From contig NZ_JAFLVT010000018.1 of assembly GCF_017316025.1 (NCBI RefSeq), positions 106,356 through 170,355 on the forward strand: a DNA stretch of 64,000 nt, written 5' to 3'. Both the position numbers and the translations under genes were made by a program. This document shows, one piece after another, positions 1 through 7,707 of this stretch. The notes under the pieces are model-generated. The model had not been told where the DNA came from and did not search any database. It was given only the letters and a program-made list of their open reading frames with translations. Within the stretch, counting starts at the first letter, position 1, and each line of letters opens with the position of its first letter. Source of the DNA: Candidatus Enterococcus myersii. Lineage in GTDB: Bacteria; Bacillota; Bacilli; Lactobacillales; Enterococcaceae.

Positions 1-277
1 GTCGATGCCACAGACTTCGCCAGTGATCATGAAAAAAATGAATATAAAATAACATTAGACTTCCCGAAAGCGCCAGACTTCCAAGCAGACGGACTAAATC
101 TTTCATAGCCCAAGTGATTTCAATAGTGGAAAGTGATAGCTTAGAAATATCTAGCTGCCTAAGCTCTTGAAAATAAAAGATGCTCATCCAGCCAATGAAC
201 AAAGCGATTAACCATCCAAGAACAAAGTGATAAATTAAGTGTTGATCGCTTGCTCGTATCCGATGTCCTTTGTACAA
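1..277 (-). CDS. Putative conjugation-associated membrane protein, partial
   Basis: An open frame without stop runs leftward from about 277 to the window edge, so the C terminus is missing. It encodes about 92 residues with two hydrophobic spans (FVLGWLIALFIGWMSIFYF and LLGSLALSGSLMLFYIHFF) joined by a short polar loop. There is no ATG. A GGAGG sits at 292-296; the first in-frame starts are TTG at 275-277 (spacing 14) or an unusual ATC at 281-283 (spacing 8), so the start is unsure. It follows the RelB-like gene and a terminator. By position it should sit just before an FtsK/TcpA-type coupling gene, but its function is not recognised. A 36-codon plus-strand reading frame in the same DNA is judged spurious. 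Confidence 0.5.
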   Translation of the reverse strand, partial: MYKGHRIRASDQHLIYHFVLGWLIALFIGWMSIFYFQELRQLDISKLSLSTIEITWAMKDLVRLLGSLALSGSLMLFYIHFFHDHWRSLWHR

Positions 278-301
278 TTTGATGTTTTCCACCTCCAATC
301 G

Positions 302-331
302 AAAAAAGCCCAACAGAAATTTCATTGGGCT
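302..331 (-). terminator. Rho-independent terminator after the RelB-like gene
   Basis: AGCCCAA (307-313) pairs with TTGGGCT (325-331). On the minus strand the hairpin is followed by six T. It lies between the RelB-like gene and the membrane protein gene, so the DUF961 transcript may end or be attenuated here before the downstream transfer genes. Confidence 0.8.
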
Positions 332-348
332 AATTTCAACAAGTTATG

Positions 349-684
349 CTAGTCATTTACTGCTATGGGGAGTTGCTTAGTTTCAACTAATTGCTTTAAA
401 AAACTTTCAATGGCATCCGGCATTTCCACACCAATCTCTTCTAATACGGATTCGGCTTCCCGACACAAGCGTTCATCTACTTCCACAACCATGAAGAAAG
501 AGCCTTCTTCATCTAACCAATCCAAGACATCGAACTCTTCTTCGTCTGGTTCAAGAAAATCTTGATGCATAATCAGAAATACTTTTTCGTTCACCGTCAG
601 AGCTTTGTTCATTTGTTCTTCGGTTAGCTCTCCTTTGCCATATTGTTCCAGACAATCCATCATATGCTCAACATCAATTTTCAT
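349..684 (-). CDS. Acidic protein with RelB/DinJ-like C-terminal segment
   Basis: The 111-residue product is strongly acidic. Its last 45 residues (EVDERLCREAESVLEEIG, then an amphipathic segment ending in FLKQLVETKQLPI) follow the RelB/DinJ antitoxin pattern of a short beta strand, a helix, and the closing 'FL.Q.V....LP'. The N-terminal half, about 65 residues with EEQMNKALTVNEK and a DEEEFDVLDWLDEE patch, is not recognised. ATG at 684 is chosen because AGGTGAAGAGG precedes it; a GTG at 693 overlaps that site. No RelE/YafQ toxin is adjacent. It sits 9 bp after the second DUF961 gene, so it is probably co-transcribed. It may be a ribbon-helix-helix regulator of the element or an antitoxin whose partner is elsewhere; this is inference. 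Confidence 0.6.
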   Translation of the reverse strand: MKIDVEHMMDCLEQYGKGELTEEQMNKALTVNEKVFLIMHQDFLEPDEEEFDVLDWLDEEGSFFMVVEVDERLCREAESVLEEIGVEMPDAIESFLKQLVETKQLPIAVND

Positions 685-693
685 CCTCTTCAC

Positions 694-1068
694 CTATTTC
701 TTCCCTTCGTTTTGATTGGTAGAAGTTCCTTGATTTTGCGGGCGTTTCAGTACCAAATCATCCGCTTTAATGAACCAGTTGACGGTGGTCCCTTCTCGGA
801 AAACATAATTGGCGACAGTATCCACAATTGGATTCACCAAATCGACTTCTGCATCATAGGCAAACTCACGTAATGGAACATTTGCTGGAATACTGACTTG
901 AATCATTCGACCTTGAGCCGAGGATTTCAAATTATAAGTCCGTTCTTTGATCTCATTACTAATCGTTCCATCCTCATTTTGTTTGCGAACTTCCCGGCGC
1001 AATGCGGAAAACCGCAATTTCCCAAACGTTAATCCGGAATCTACAACAATACCTTCTGTTAATCTCAT
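694..1068 (-). CDS. DUF961 (YdcP-family) protein, Tn916 Orf22-like
   Basis: The 124-residue product begins MRLTEGIVVDSGLTFG and contains KFSALRREVRKQNEDGT and a segment ending KADDLVLKRP. These are hallmarks of the second DUF961 protein found at the distal end of Tn916 and ICEBs1 relatives. The family is conserved beside the coupling protein and relaxase in these elements; its exact role is uncertain. The gene lies 12 bp after the first DUF961 gene, with AGGAAAAGAAT before the ATG at 1068. It belongs to the same leftward transcription unit. Full length for the family. Confidence 0.85.
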   Translation of the reverse strand: MRLTEGIVVDSGLTFGKLRFSALRREVRKQNEDGTISNEIKERTYNLKSSAQGRMIQVSIPANVPLREFAYDAEVDLVNPIVDTVANYVFREGTTVNWFIKADDLVLKRPQNQGTSTNQNEGKK

Positions 1069-1080
1069 ATTCTTTTCCTC

Positions 1081-1395
1081 CTATGCTTTCACTAAATCAT
1101 CGACATGCAACACGTAATCGGTAAAACCACGGTTCTCGATTTCATAACCCTTGGCAACTAAGTGGGGATTGACAGCCTTCAATGGTTGATCTTGATCAAA
1201 ATCCTTTTCCCCGGCTTCCGCTGCGACCACCACTTCAATATCATCGGCGCGTTGCTTACTGGAATATAAATGATAACTACGACCAATCACCGTAGTATAC
1301 CGCCCATATCCTTCTGTTAGAATTTCGCCTTCACCGGCATAACTTATCTTTCCAAAGGTTTCGACCATATTTGGTACGACAAATTTTAATTCCAT
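1081..1395 (-). CDS. DUF961 (YdcP-family) protein, Tn916 Orf23-like
   Basis: The 104-residue product starts MELKFVVPNMVETFGK and ends in the motif GFTDYVLHVDDLVKA, closely matching the first DUF961 protein (Orf23) of Tn916. It also carries the internal SYHLYSSKQRADDIEVVV stretch typical of the family. GAGGAAA precedes the ATG at 1395. It is the first gene of the leftward conjugation unit. The promoter probably lies in 1396-1436, between the adhesin terminator and the start codon, but I could not assign hexamers with confidence. Confidence 0.87.
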   Translation of the reverse strand: MELKFVVPNMVETFGKISYAGEGEILTEGYGRYTTVIGRSYHLYSSKQRADDIEVVVAAEAGEKDFDQDQPLKAVNPHLVAKGYEIENRGFTDYVLHVDDLVKA

Positions 1396-1429
1396 ATTTT
1401 TTTCCTCTTTTCATTTTTAGTTTGGATAC

Positions 1430-1467
1430 AAAAATAGCGCGACCACTTTTTTAGGAGGCGATCGCAC
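1430..1467 (-). terminator. Terminator downstream of the adhesin gene
   Basis: On the minus strand GTGCGA (1467-1462) pairs with TCGCGC (1442-1437), one G-U included, and is followed by TATTTTTG. It separates the adhesin from the DUF961 genes. Confidence 0.6.
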
Positions 1468-1506
1468 ACATTGGTTTTTACTATTTACTTGTTTCATCTC
1501 ATCACC

Positions 1507-4500
1507 TTAGTTTCGGCGATTCCAGAAATAATACCCAGCAGTCGCAAAGATTAAGGTAAACCCAATGAATAGGAGAACGTTGGAATTTTTCTCCCCAGTT
1601 TGAGGGAATGTCTTTACTGTGGGACTAGATTCTTGAGAGTCACTTGGAACAGTTGGTGTTTCCGGTTGGTCTGGTGTACTAGGGGTTGTCGGAACTTCTT
1701 TTGGTGTTAAGGTTTGGGATTTTTCTTTCAGATCTTCATTGTGTTTGCCATTGATATTGCCATCTTTGTCGTAATTGATTTCCGCAAAGGTAAACTTAGT
1801 TCCTTCTGGATATTTGCTGGTATCGACTTTTTCTGCAAGCACGGTTTTGGTGAATTCTTTGTCATTCACTTCATAATCAATCTTGCCAGATTTCCAAATT
1901 TCTTTGTTTGTACCATCTGGTAATAAAGCATACAAAATGGTTTCAAAGGCTTCTTTTGAGCCATCCAGAACATCATGGGTAATGGACACATCGTCAAACA
2001 TATCTACCACATCACCATGAGTAAAGGTCTGAGATCCGTCTTCTAAGTGCGCTTTTGTTTGGATGGAAACATGACGTTCCACTGTACAATTGACAGTTTG
2101 TGCTTGATTATTCAAACTAGCATCTTTTGCGACTGGCTCATCGCCCGCTTCAAAAGCTTCCTTGTTTTCATACACATAGTTGAATAAGACAATGGTTTTA
2201 TCCAAAACTTGTTCGGCGGTTAATTTATGCAGAATTTCCCAAGTTCCTGTTTTCTCTTTGTTCGCCAAAGTTGCGGTTGCTTCGGCAATTACGACTGGTT
2301 TCGCTTGTTCATCTTTTTCTTGGTCAGCTTTTGTGGCTTCCACATCGATTGCTTGAGCCACCACATACCAATCGTCTTTGATTTCATGCAAGTTGTAACT
2401 CAATTTATCAACTAGCTCTGTAGAATCCAGAGTTGTCAATTCTTTGTTTCCGTCTTTCCAAGTCGCTAGAGAAGTTAAGCTGTCTTCTTCCTCAGGCAAA
2501 TCATAAAGCATTAAACGGTTCAGACTAACAGAGAAATTCGTATTGGTTAGCTTCTCATAAGGTACTTTCACTGTTTTAATCGGCTGCTTTTGTCCTTTTT
2601 CGGTAATGGTAAAGACATATTCGATCTTAGCATAGTCTTCTTTATTTTCTTTGAAAGTAGAATGGATTTCTAGCGGTGTAATCTTTTGGAATCCTTCTGG
2701 TGCTTCTACTTCTTCTAGTAAATAATCCCCATAAGGCAGATTTTCAAATTTGCCATAACCATCAAAGCCTAGCTGTTCATTGTAAGCTGTGGTCGCTTCA
2801 TCCTTAGCACCGGTAATTTCCTCGGTTCCTTCTAACGGTGTTACCTTAAAGGTTAAATCATTAAAGCCCGTTTCGGTAGTCCCGGCAGCAGATCCGGCAA
2901 ACTTGAAGAAATCAAAGCCGAAGCGGATTACTTGTTCCTTTGCCGTAACATCTCGGGTAATCACGGCATTTTTTTCGTTATCATCCACTTTTTTGATGGA
3001 AACAGGGTACTTGTTTCCATCTAAGGCGTAGCATTCTGGCGCTTTTGTTTCTTGCCAGTAATACTCATTAATTGCTAAGTGTTTAGCAGCAATTTGATTC
3101 TTTTCATCTAAAGTCAAAGTCACAGTTTCATCAGAAGCTTTCGTGCCCTTCACTAATTCTGGTTTAAAAGTCTCGCTCCATTTAACAGCTTGACCATCTT
3201 TTGCAGTAAAGAGAGTATATTCAGCTCCTGTAAACTCAGCTTTCCCTTGAGTTTTATCCCCAGTATCCTTGTCTTCTTTCGTCAAAGTGGTTTCACCAGT
3301 AATTTCTTGGTTTTGCCCTTTCACATTACTGGTAACAAGAGCCACGGTCTGATTGGCATACTTCAATTCAACTTTTACTGGTTTAAAAGTATTTACGAAC
3401 CCATTACTAGCTTTGGTTTCTGTCACATAGTATGTTCCTAGCTCCAAAGCATTAGCAATATCTTTTGGTGTCTCCGCATGACCTTTTTCGTCAGTTGTGA
3501 TTTCTTGGACAATTTCACCAGTTGGGCTATCTTTCCGTATAGCAAAAGCATTGCCAGCTAGTGAGTAATTATCGTTCCAAAAATCACTACCTGTTTCAAC
3601 TCCAGTTTTATCCAGAATAATCTGACCTTTTTCTCGCGTATTTTTTGAAGTCACGGAAATTATTTCGCCCGCTTTAATGGTGGCAGTCAGTGGTGTGGTA
3701 TCAATCGTATAAGGCGCCGGCACCGATTTTTCAGTAATGGTTACTTTCGTGCCATGAGGAATCCTATCCAATATCGCAATTCCTTCTTTATCCGTAGTCA
3801 CGTCTTTTTCAGGAAGTACCTTGCCGAAATCTAAATGAAAAACTGTCCCAGGTACCACGTCACCAGATTCTTTATCGATTTTTTTGATCTTCAAAGAGCC
3901 CTCAGTTTCCACGTCAATTTTGATAGTGTAGGTATTGGGCTTATCAATCGCCCCCGCCATCAAAGTTTGTTGGCCAGCCATTTTATAAGCTACCGGTGTT
4001 CCTGTATTAGCGGATTTCTTTAAGGTTAACACACCGCTTTCTTTTGAATTGGCATTCGGGGTAATCACTAATTGATTGCCATTCACCCGATAATCAATGT
4101 TTGCGGTATTTTCGATAACCTCATCAAACTCCGATAAATTCAAGCCATTCGTATCGGTTACAGTCGTTGATTGACCTAACACGGTTTTCACTGTGGAATT
4201 ATGAAAGCTTGGTTTCTTCTGATAGTCGGCAATTGCTTGATTAATTTTTGCCTCAATAGCCGCAATATTTACTGCACTACCATCGGAACGTTTGATAGAG
4301 TGAAGTGTATAGCCATTGACTTCTTGCCAGATCATCTTTTGAGCAACAATATGAGTATCCACATCCGTACCCGCTTCTTTCCATAAAACCGAAACTAGTT
4401 TTGCTTTTTCTGACATATCCGGTAATGGATTTTTCTCATAACCTGGAGTGAATTCATTGTAAATTGGCACTCCTGGTTCAATACAGAAAATATCTTGTTT

Positions 4501-4734
4501 CACACCATTGTAAACTGCATAGTGCGGAACGGTGACTTCTGACATAGGACGCCCATCACTAAACGTCCCTTCGACAGCATACTGGTGAGCCAAATCCAAT
4601 TCAACCGTCACTGTTTGTGGATGCGTAACTTCCTCCGCAAAAGCAATCGTTGGCCCAAGTGATCCACCGATTGTTTGACATAATAGGCCCAGTGTTGCAA
4701 GCAACCGCCAATTCTTAAATCTTGGCTTTTTCAT
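1507..4734 (-). CDS. Sortase-anchored thioester/Cna-B/VaFE surface adhesin
   Basis: A 1075-residue cell-wall protein. Residues 1-33 form a signal peptide (KKPRFKNW, hydrophobic core, AFAEE). An N-terminal TQXA thioester domain follows, with candidate Cys84 (IFCIEPG) and Gln132 (AQKMIWQ) that could form the internal thioester used for covalent attachment. Four Cna-B/SpaA-like modules begin near residues 278, 369, 480 and 601, each with a Lys strand and an E-containing YxxxEtkAP- or EvEAPEG-type strand expected for isopeptide bonds. A VaFE-type region starts near 888. A Pro/Thr/Ser wall-spanning segment leads to FPQTG at about 1042, then a membrane helix and NRRN. ATG 4734 is chosen because of AAAGGAG ten bases upstream. 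The protein probably promotes contact with recipient cells or host surfaces; this is inference from family and location. Confidence 0.88.
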   Translation of the reverse strand: MKKPRFKNWRLLATLGLLCQTIGGSLGPTIAFAEEVTHPQTVTVELDLAHQYAVEGTFSDGRPMSEVTVPHYAVYNGVKQDIFCIEPGVPIYNEFTPGYEKNPLPDMSEKAKLVSVLWKEAGTDVDTHIVAQKMIWQEVNGYTLHSIKRSDGSAVNIAAIEAKINQAIADYQKKPSFHNSTVKTVLGQSTTVTDTNGLNLSEFDEVIENTANIDYRVNGNQLVITPNANSKESGVLTLKKSANTGTPVAYKMAGQQTLMAGAIDKPNTYTIKIDVETEGSLKIKKIDKESGDVVPGTVFHLDFGKVLPEKDVTTDKEGIAILDRIPHGTKVTITEKSVPAPYTIDTTPLTATIKAGEIISVTSKNTREKGQIILDKTGVETGSDFWNDNYSLAGNAFAIRKDSPTGEIVQEITTDEKGHAETPKDIANALELGTYYVTETKASNGFVNTFKPVKVELKYANQTVALVTSNVKGQNQEITGETTLTKEDKDTGDKTQGKAEFTGAEYTLFTAKDGQAVKWSETFKPELVKGTKASDETVTLTLDEKNQIAAKHLAINEYYWQETKAPECYALDGNKYPVSIKKVDDNEKNAVITRDVTAKEQVIRFGFDFFKFAGSAAGTTETGFNDLTFKVTPLEGTEEITGAKDEATTAYNEQLGFDGYGKFENLPYGDYLLEEVEAPEGFQKITPLEIHSTFKENKEDYAKIEYVFTITEKGQKQPIKTVKVPYEKLTNTNFSVSLNRLMLYDLPEEEDSLTSLATWKDGNKELTTLDSTELVDKLSYNLHEIKDDWYVVAQAIDVEATKADQEKDEQAKPVVIAEATATLANKEKTGTWEILHKLTAEQVLDKTIVLFNYVYENKEAFEAGDEPVAKDASLNNQAQTVNCTVERHVSIQTKAHLEDGSQTFTHGDVVDMFDDVSITHDVLDGSKEAFETILYALLPDGTNKEIWKSGKIDYEVNDKEFTKTVLAEKVDTSKYPEGTKFTFAEINYDKDGNINGKHNEDLKEKSQTLTPKEVPTTPSTPDQPETPTVPSDSQESSPTVKTFPQTGEKNSNVLLFIGFTLIFATAGYYFWNRRN

Positions 4735-4764
4735 AAAATAAATCTCCTTTCGTTTTTGGGTAAT

Positions 4765-4799
4765 AAAAAAAGACGTCCAAATTTCAATTTTGAACGTCT
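4765..4799 (-). terminator. Hairpin terminator between the HNR gene and the adhesin
   Basis: AGACGTTCAAA pairs with TTTGGACGTCT on the minus strand (4799-4771) and is followed by seven T. It ends the HNR transcript only 31 bp upstream of the adhesin start codon, leaving almost no room for a separate promoter. It may act as an attenuator. Confidence 0.75.
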
Positions 4800-4813
4800 G
4801 ATTTAGAGTGCTA

Positions 4814-5476
4814 CTATTTAGTTTTCTTTGTCTTGGATAGGTTGTTTCTCTGCTTATAGATTTTGATTCTTCGATAATCAAATCCTATCTCTGTCATTAA
4901 TTCCTCCCAATTTTTGTTTGTTCTTTTCATGATTGTATCAACTGACGGTAGTTTTGGGGATTGAACTAATTTTCGAAACTTTGTCATTGATAAATCATCT
5001 TGTAAGTCCAAGCGGATTATTTCATTTTTTAGTTCTAACAGCAGTTCAAAATCAGTAAAACTAGGTTTCTCATTTTTCACTTTAAAAAGAGGCCGTATAT
5101 CTCCTAACCGCTTTTTAACAGTGCTAAGTGAAGGAATGTCCTTCTCTACTGATTTTTTTTCGTACATTCGCTGAGAACTTATCTTCTCACACTTAATAAA
5201 AGATTCTACTATTTCCAATAATTCTTGTTCTGACATTCTAGACCATTTTCCATAATCAGTATTTTCTTTTCCTATACTAATCAATAAATTCTCCCATGAT
5301 CCATATTTTTTGTTAATGAACCACATGCTTGGTGCAGAATTTGGATTTTCTGCTAGCTTTTTCTGGTATTGACGGCTAGATTTAATTCCGTGTTTTTCGA
5401 TGAATTCATTAATTGTTAAAATCAGTTTTAAATCACTTTGATTTTTCCAAATGATACGTCCATCATTTTGCTTCAC
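4814..5476 (-). CDS. Protein with homing-endonuclease-associated (HNR-like) repeats
   Basis: The 220-residue basic protein contains at least three repeats of about 60 residues. Each has a helix ending near a 'PS..T/W......G.W..L...IG' signature: SAPSMWFINKKYGSWENLLISIG, IPSLSTVKKRLGDIRPLF and LPSVDTIMKRTNKNWEELMTEIG. These match the homing-endonuclease-associated repeat, a small DNA-binding helical unit found as arrays in mobile-element proteins. No nuclease motif is visible, so a regulator role is more likely than cleavage. The start is a GTG at 5476 with AGGAG nine bases upstream. It is the outermost gene of the element beside the chromosomal junction. Function inferred only. Confidence 0.6.
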   Translation of the reverse strand: MKQNDGRIIWKNQSDLKLILTINEFIEKHGIKSSRQYQKKLAENPNSAPSMWFINKKYGSWENLLISIGKENTDYGKWSRMSEQELLEIVESFIKCEKISSQRMYEKKSVEKDIPSLSTVKKRLGDIRPLFKVKNEKPSFTDFELLLELKNEIIRLDLQDDLSMTKFRKLVQSPKLPSVDTIMKRTNKNWEELMTEIGFDYRRIKIYKQRNNLSKTKKTK

Positions 5477-5630
5477 GATAAAAACTCCTAAAATTTATTT
5501 AGATAGAAGCCTATCACATCAACTTTTTAGTAGAAAAGCACATGTTTTGCCTTTTTTGCTAATAGCTGACCCTTTAAGAAACTCGGGTTCAAAAGTTGCT
5601 AAATTCGGTAAATGTTTTGGTATTTTTCGT

Positions 5631-5681
5631 ATTATATTTGTCGTCAAGCTGACTACTAAATTTTGCCCTATTTTGACGACA
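5631..5681 (-). promoter_or_regulatory. Promoter of the HNR gene with 9-bp inverted repeat
   Basis: On the minus strand TATAAT lies at 5636-5631 with a weak TTAGTA -35 at 5659-5654 (17-bp spacer). TGTCGTCAA at 5639-5647 is repeated in inverted form as TTGACGACA at 5673-5681. One arm falls inside the spacer and the other just upstream of the -35, as expected for an operator. Confidence 0.5.
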
Positions 5682-5780
5682 CTGATAGTCAATGTCGGAC
5701 AATCTAGGACAATTCGGGGGAATATGAGTGAAAAATGGTTCAAAACAGCCAAAAATGGCTAAAAACTGTGATAGAGAAAA

Positions 5781-5809
5781 AAGAAAAAGCCCTTGATATA
5801 CAAGGACTT
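5781..5809 (-). terminator. Terminator of rplS
   Basis: AAGTCCTTG (5809-5801) pairs with CAAGGGCTT (5795-5787) on the minus strand and is followed by a T-rich tail. It lies 38 bp past the rplS stop codon. Confidence 0.75.
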
Positions 5810-5846
5810 TTCACAGATTTCAGATTTCCAAGGAAGTTTTCCGTGT

Positions 5847-6194
5847 TTATCTTCTGATTTCTTTGATACGAGCAGCTTTCCCGTGTAAAGCACGCAAGTA
5901 GTACAATTTTGCACGACGAACTTTACCGTAGCGAACTACTTCGATTTTAGCAACACGTGGTGTGTGCAATGGGAAAGTACGTTCAACGCCAACACCGTTT
6001 GATACTTTACGAACAGTGTAAGTTTCGCTGATACCAGCACCGCGGCGTTTGATTACAACACCTTCAAATAACTGGATACGTTCTCTTGTACCTTCGACAA
6101 CTTTCGCGTGAACACGAACAGTGTCCCCAGGACGAAAAGCAGGAATGTCAGTACGTAGTTGTTCTTGAGTTAGTTCTTGAATCAATGGATTCAT
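5847..6194 (-). CDS. rplS: 50S ribosomal protein L19
   Basis: The 115-residue protein starts [18 protein letters not shown] and carries the L19 core [22 protein letters not shown], then [16 protein letters not shown] and [13 protein letters not shown], with the basic C-terminal tail. L19 sits at the 30S-50S interface. Length is normal for the family. ATG 6194 is chosen because AAGGAG lies eleven bases upstream; an in-frame upstream start would run through the leader. The gene keeps its ancestral place after trmD, but a DUF389 gene separates the two and rplS has its own promoter and leader. Confidence 0.97.
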   Translation of the reverse strand: MNPLIQELTQEQLRTDIPAFRPGDTVRVHAKVVEGTRERIQLFEGVVIKRRGAGISETYTVRKVSNGVGVERTFPLHTPRVAKIEVVRYGKVRRAKLYYLRALHGKAARIKEIRR

Positions 6195-6197
6195 TTT

Positions 6198-6285
6198 TAT
6201 CATTCTCCTTATTTCCAAACAATCATAGGATGACACACCCCAGCGGATTATCGTAATAGTTGAGTGAAACACTCACTAAAGTATA
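6198..6285 (-). promoter_or_regulatory. rplS promoter -10 and putative L19 leader
   Basis: TATACT lies at 6285-6280 on the minus strand, with no good -35. Transcription from there gives a leader of about 75 nt that starts with the hairpin GAGTGTTTCACTC (6274-6262). It continues with ATAATCCGCTGGGGTG before the ribosome binding site. Low-GC Gram-positive bacteria carry a known autoregulatory L19 leader at this place. The assignment rests on position and a folded 5' UTR, not on a covariance-model match. Confidence 0.5.
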
Positions 6286-6325
6286 CTACCATAGATCAAA
6301 TCAGGATGTAAAGAAGATTTTCTTG

Positions 6326-7588
6326 TCATTTTCCTTTTTTTATGACGCTTTTAATGGCATAGTCGCTATTTGCAATTAATTTATCTAAAGTAGCTTGTAT
6401 TTGTTCTTGTTGCTCTTTTGTCACGTCTGAAGCGATAGTAACGATTATTTGCCCTGTCTCTATTTTATTGGTAGTTAACCTATCTGTTTTAACCTTTATT
6501 ACCTGAGTTGCATAGTCAAGAAAAAGTTGGCGTTTAATTTCACTTAGTGTTTCAGTTAATGACGCACTTTCAGCCTGATTCGTAACGACTTTGGCTGCAT
6601 TTTGATTTTGTAATTTTTGATCAATATAACGGTCAATGTCTTGCATGTTAACCGTTTCGTTATTTGCCACTTGATTGATCACCAACTGATAATCCTCTAA
6701 ATGATAATCACTAAGTTTTTTAGCCAAATCTTCTAATTCGGCTCCCGCAGGCTTAGTTCCCAATAAATCTAAGGTTAACTGATGTCGCTTGCCGTCAATA
6801 TTTTGATTTAAAATATAGTAATCTGCCATCGCTTCAGCGACAAAACGTTTAGCCCTTTGTTGCGACATTTCAGTTTGAATTAGCGTTCCTGCTGAGATAA
6901 AACTTGGAATGGCAATGAGAACTGCAGCCCCTATCATCATATAATGGCGGCGTCTTTGTTTTGTAGTATCCACCTGCATCCGAAAATTCAAATGCAACAC
7001 CCGTACAACAATAAATGTTGTAATCATAATAAAGGCAACATTAACTAAAAATAAATAACCGGCTCCCAAAAAGATTGACCACGCTTGGGTATAAATACCA
7101 TACCCCATCACACACAGTGGTGGCATTAAAGCTGTAGCTATCGCGACACCGGGTACGATATTATTGGCTTCTTTTTGTCTAGCACCAATCATCCCTGCGG
7201 TTCCACCTAAAATGGCAATTAGTGCATCCCAAATCGTTGGTTCCGTTCGAGCCAAAATTTCACTGCTAGCATAAGTTAAAGGAGAAAACCAAAAATAAAG
7301 CATTGCTGTTACAATAGCAAATAGCGCCTCTAAAACCAATAGGCGCAATGCTTGAATTGTCAGTCGACTATCAAAAACTCCTAAACCTAGCCCTAAGCCT
7401 TGAACTGGTGCCATTAACGGCGAAATGAGCATTGCACCAATTAAAATCGGTTGTGAATTCATATTTAAGCCAATTGAAGCAATAAAAATGGCACAAATCA
7501 AGATGACAAAATTTTCTTTTTTGATATTGATACTAGCAGAAATCTTTTCATAAAGTTCCTCATTGCTTAGCACACTACTTTTCGCCAT
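6326..7588 (-). CDS. DUF389-family integral membrane protein
   Basis: The 420-residue protein has a short cytoplasmic N terminus, then about six transmembrane segments up to residue 235. These include the conserved SIGLNMNSQPILIGAMLISP and MPPLCVMGYGI stretches of the DUF389 family (TIGR00341/TIGR00271). A soluble C-terminal domain of about 180 residues follows. Substrate and function of the family are not established. ATG 7588 is chosen for AGGAG eight bases upstream; an ATG five codons earlier overlaps that site. It is inserted between trmD and rplS, reads the same way, and is separated from trmD by a strong terminator. Confidence 0.8.
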   Translation of the reverse strand: MAKSSVLSNEELYEKISASINIKKENFVILICAIFIASIGLNMNSQPILIGAMLISPLMAPVQGLGLGLGVFDSRLTIQALRLLVLEALFAIVTAMLYFWFSPLTYASSEILARTEPTIWDALIAILGGTAGMIGARQKEANNIVPGVAIATALMPPLCVMGYGIYTQAWSIFLGAGYLFLVNVAFIMITTFIVVRVLHLNFRMQVDTTKQRRRHYMMIGAAVLIAIPSFISAGTLIQTEMSQQRAKRFVAEAMADYYILNQNIDGKRHQLTLDLLGTKPAGAELEDLAKKLSDYHLEDYQLVINQVANNETVNMQDIDRYIDQKLQNQNAAKVVTNQAESASLTETLSEIKRQLFLDYATQVIKVKTDRLTTNKIETGQIIVTIASDVTKEQQEQIQATLDKLIANSDYAIKSVIKKGK

Positions 7589-7707
7589 AAAAAGGACTCC
7601 TCTCATCAAGGTATCTCTTTTAATTGTACCAAGAGAAAAGTTTTTTATGAAATTTAAACTTAACACCAAATTTTATTGAGCATATCAATTATGAAAAACA
7701 CACCGAT

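Larger units (their letters stand above)
1..5780. mobile_element. End of a Tn916/ICEBs1-type integrative conjugative element (partial)
   Basis: This block holds genes that travel with Gram-positive conjugative elements: two adjacent DUF961 proteins closely resembling Tn916 Orf23 and Orf22, a small two-span membrane protein, a large sortase-anchored adhesin and an HNR-repeat protein. All read leftward, so the transfer machinery (FtsK-like coupling protein, relaxase, type IV secretion genes) should continue beyond position 1. The integrase is not in the window. The right boundary lies between the start of the HNR gene (5476) and the rplS terminator (about 5787), but no duplicated att core can be seen because the other end is outside. 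The end coordinate is therefore approximate. Confidence 0.75.
5477..5846. other. Element-chromosome junction region without genes
   Basis: These 370 bases separate the element's outermost gene from rplS. They hold a promoter flanked by a 9-bp inverted repeat (5631-5681), two close ATTGTCC copies on the minus strand (between about 5695 and 5715), a GCCATTTTTGGC palindrome near 5748-5760, and the rplS terminator. Short overlapping frames here lack ribosome binding sites. The attachment site is expected in this stretch. Confidence 0.5.

Noticed and set aside
1-108. Plus-strand open frame of 35 codons ending in TAG at the left edge
   Set aside because: It overlaps a longer minus-strand frame that has a ribosome binding site, two clear membrane helices and the same direction as its neighbours.
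5451-5762. Overlapping 103- and 77-codon frames near the element border
   Set aside because: Neither has a ribosome binding site or recognisable motif. They cross the inverted repeat and promoter region and look like chance frames.
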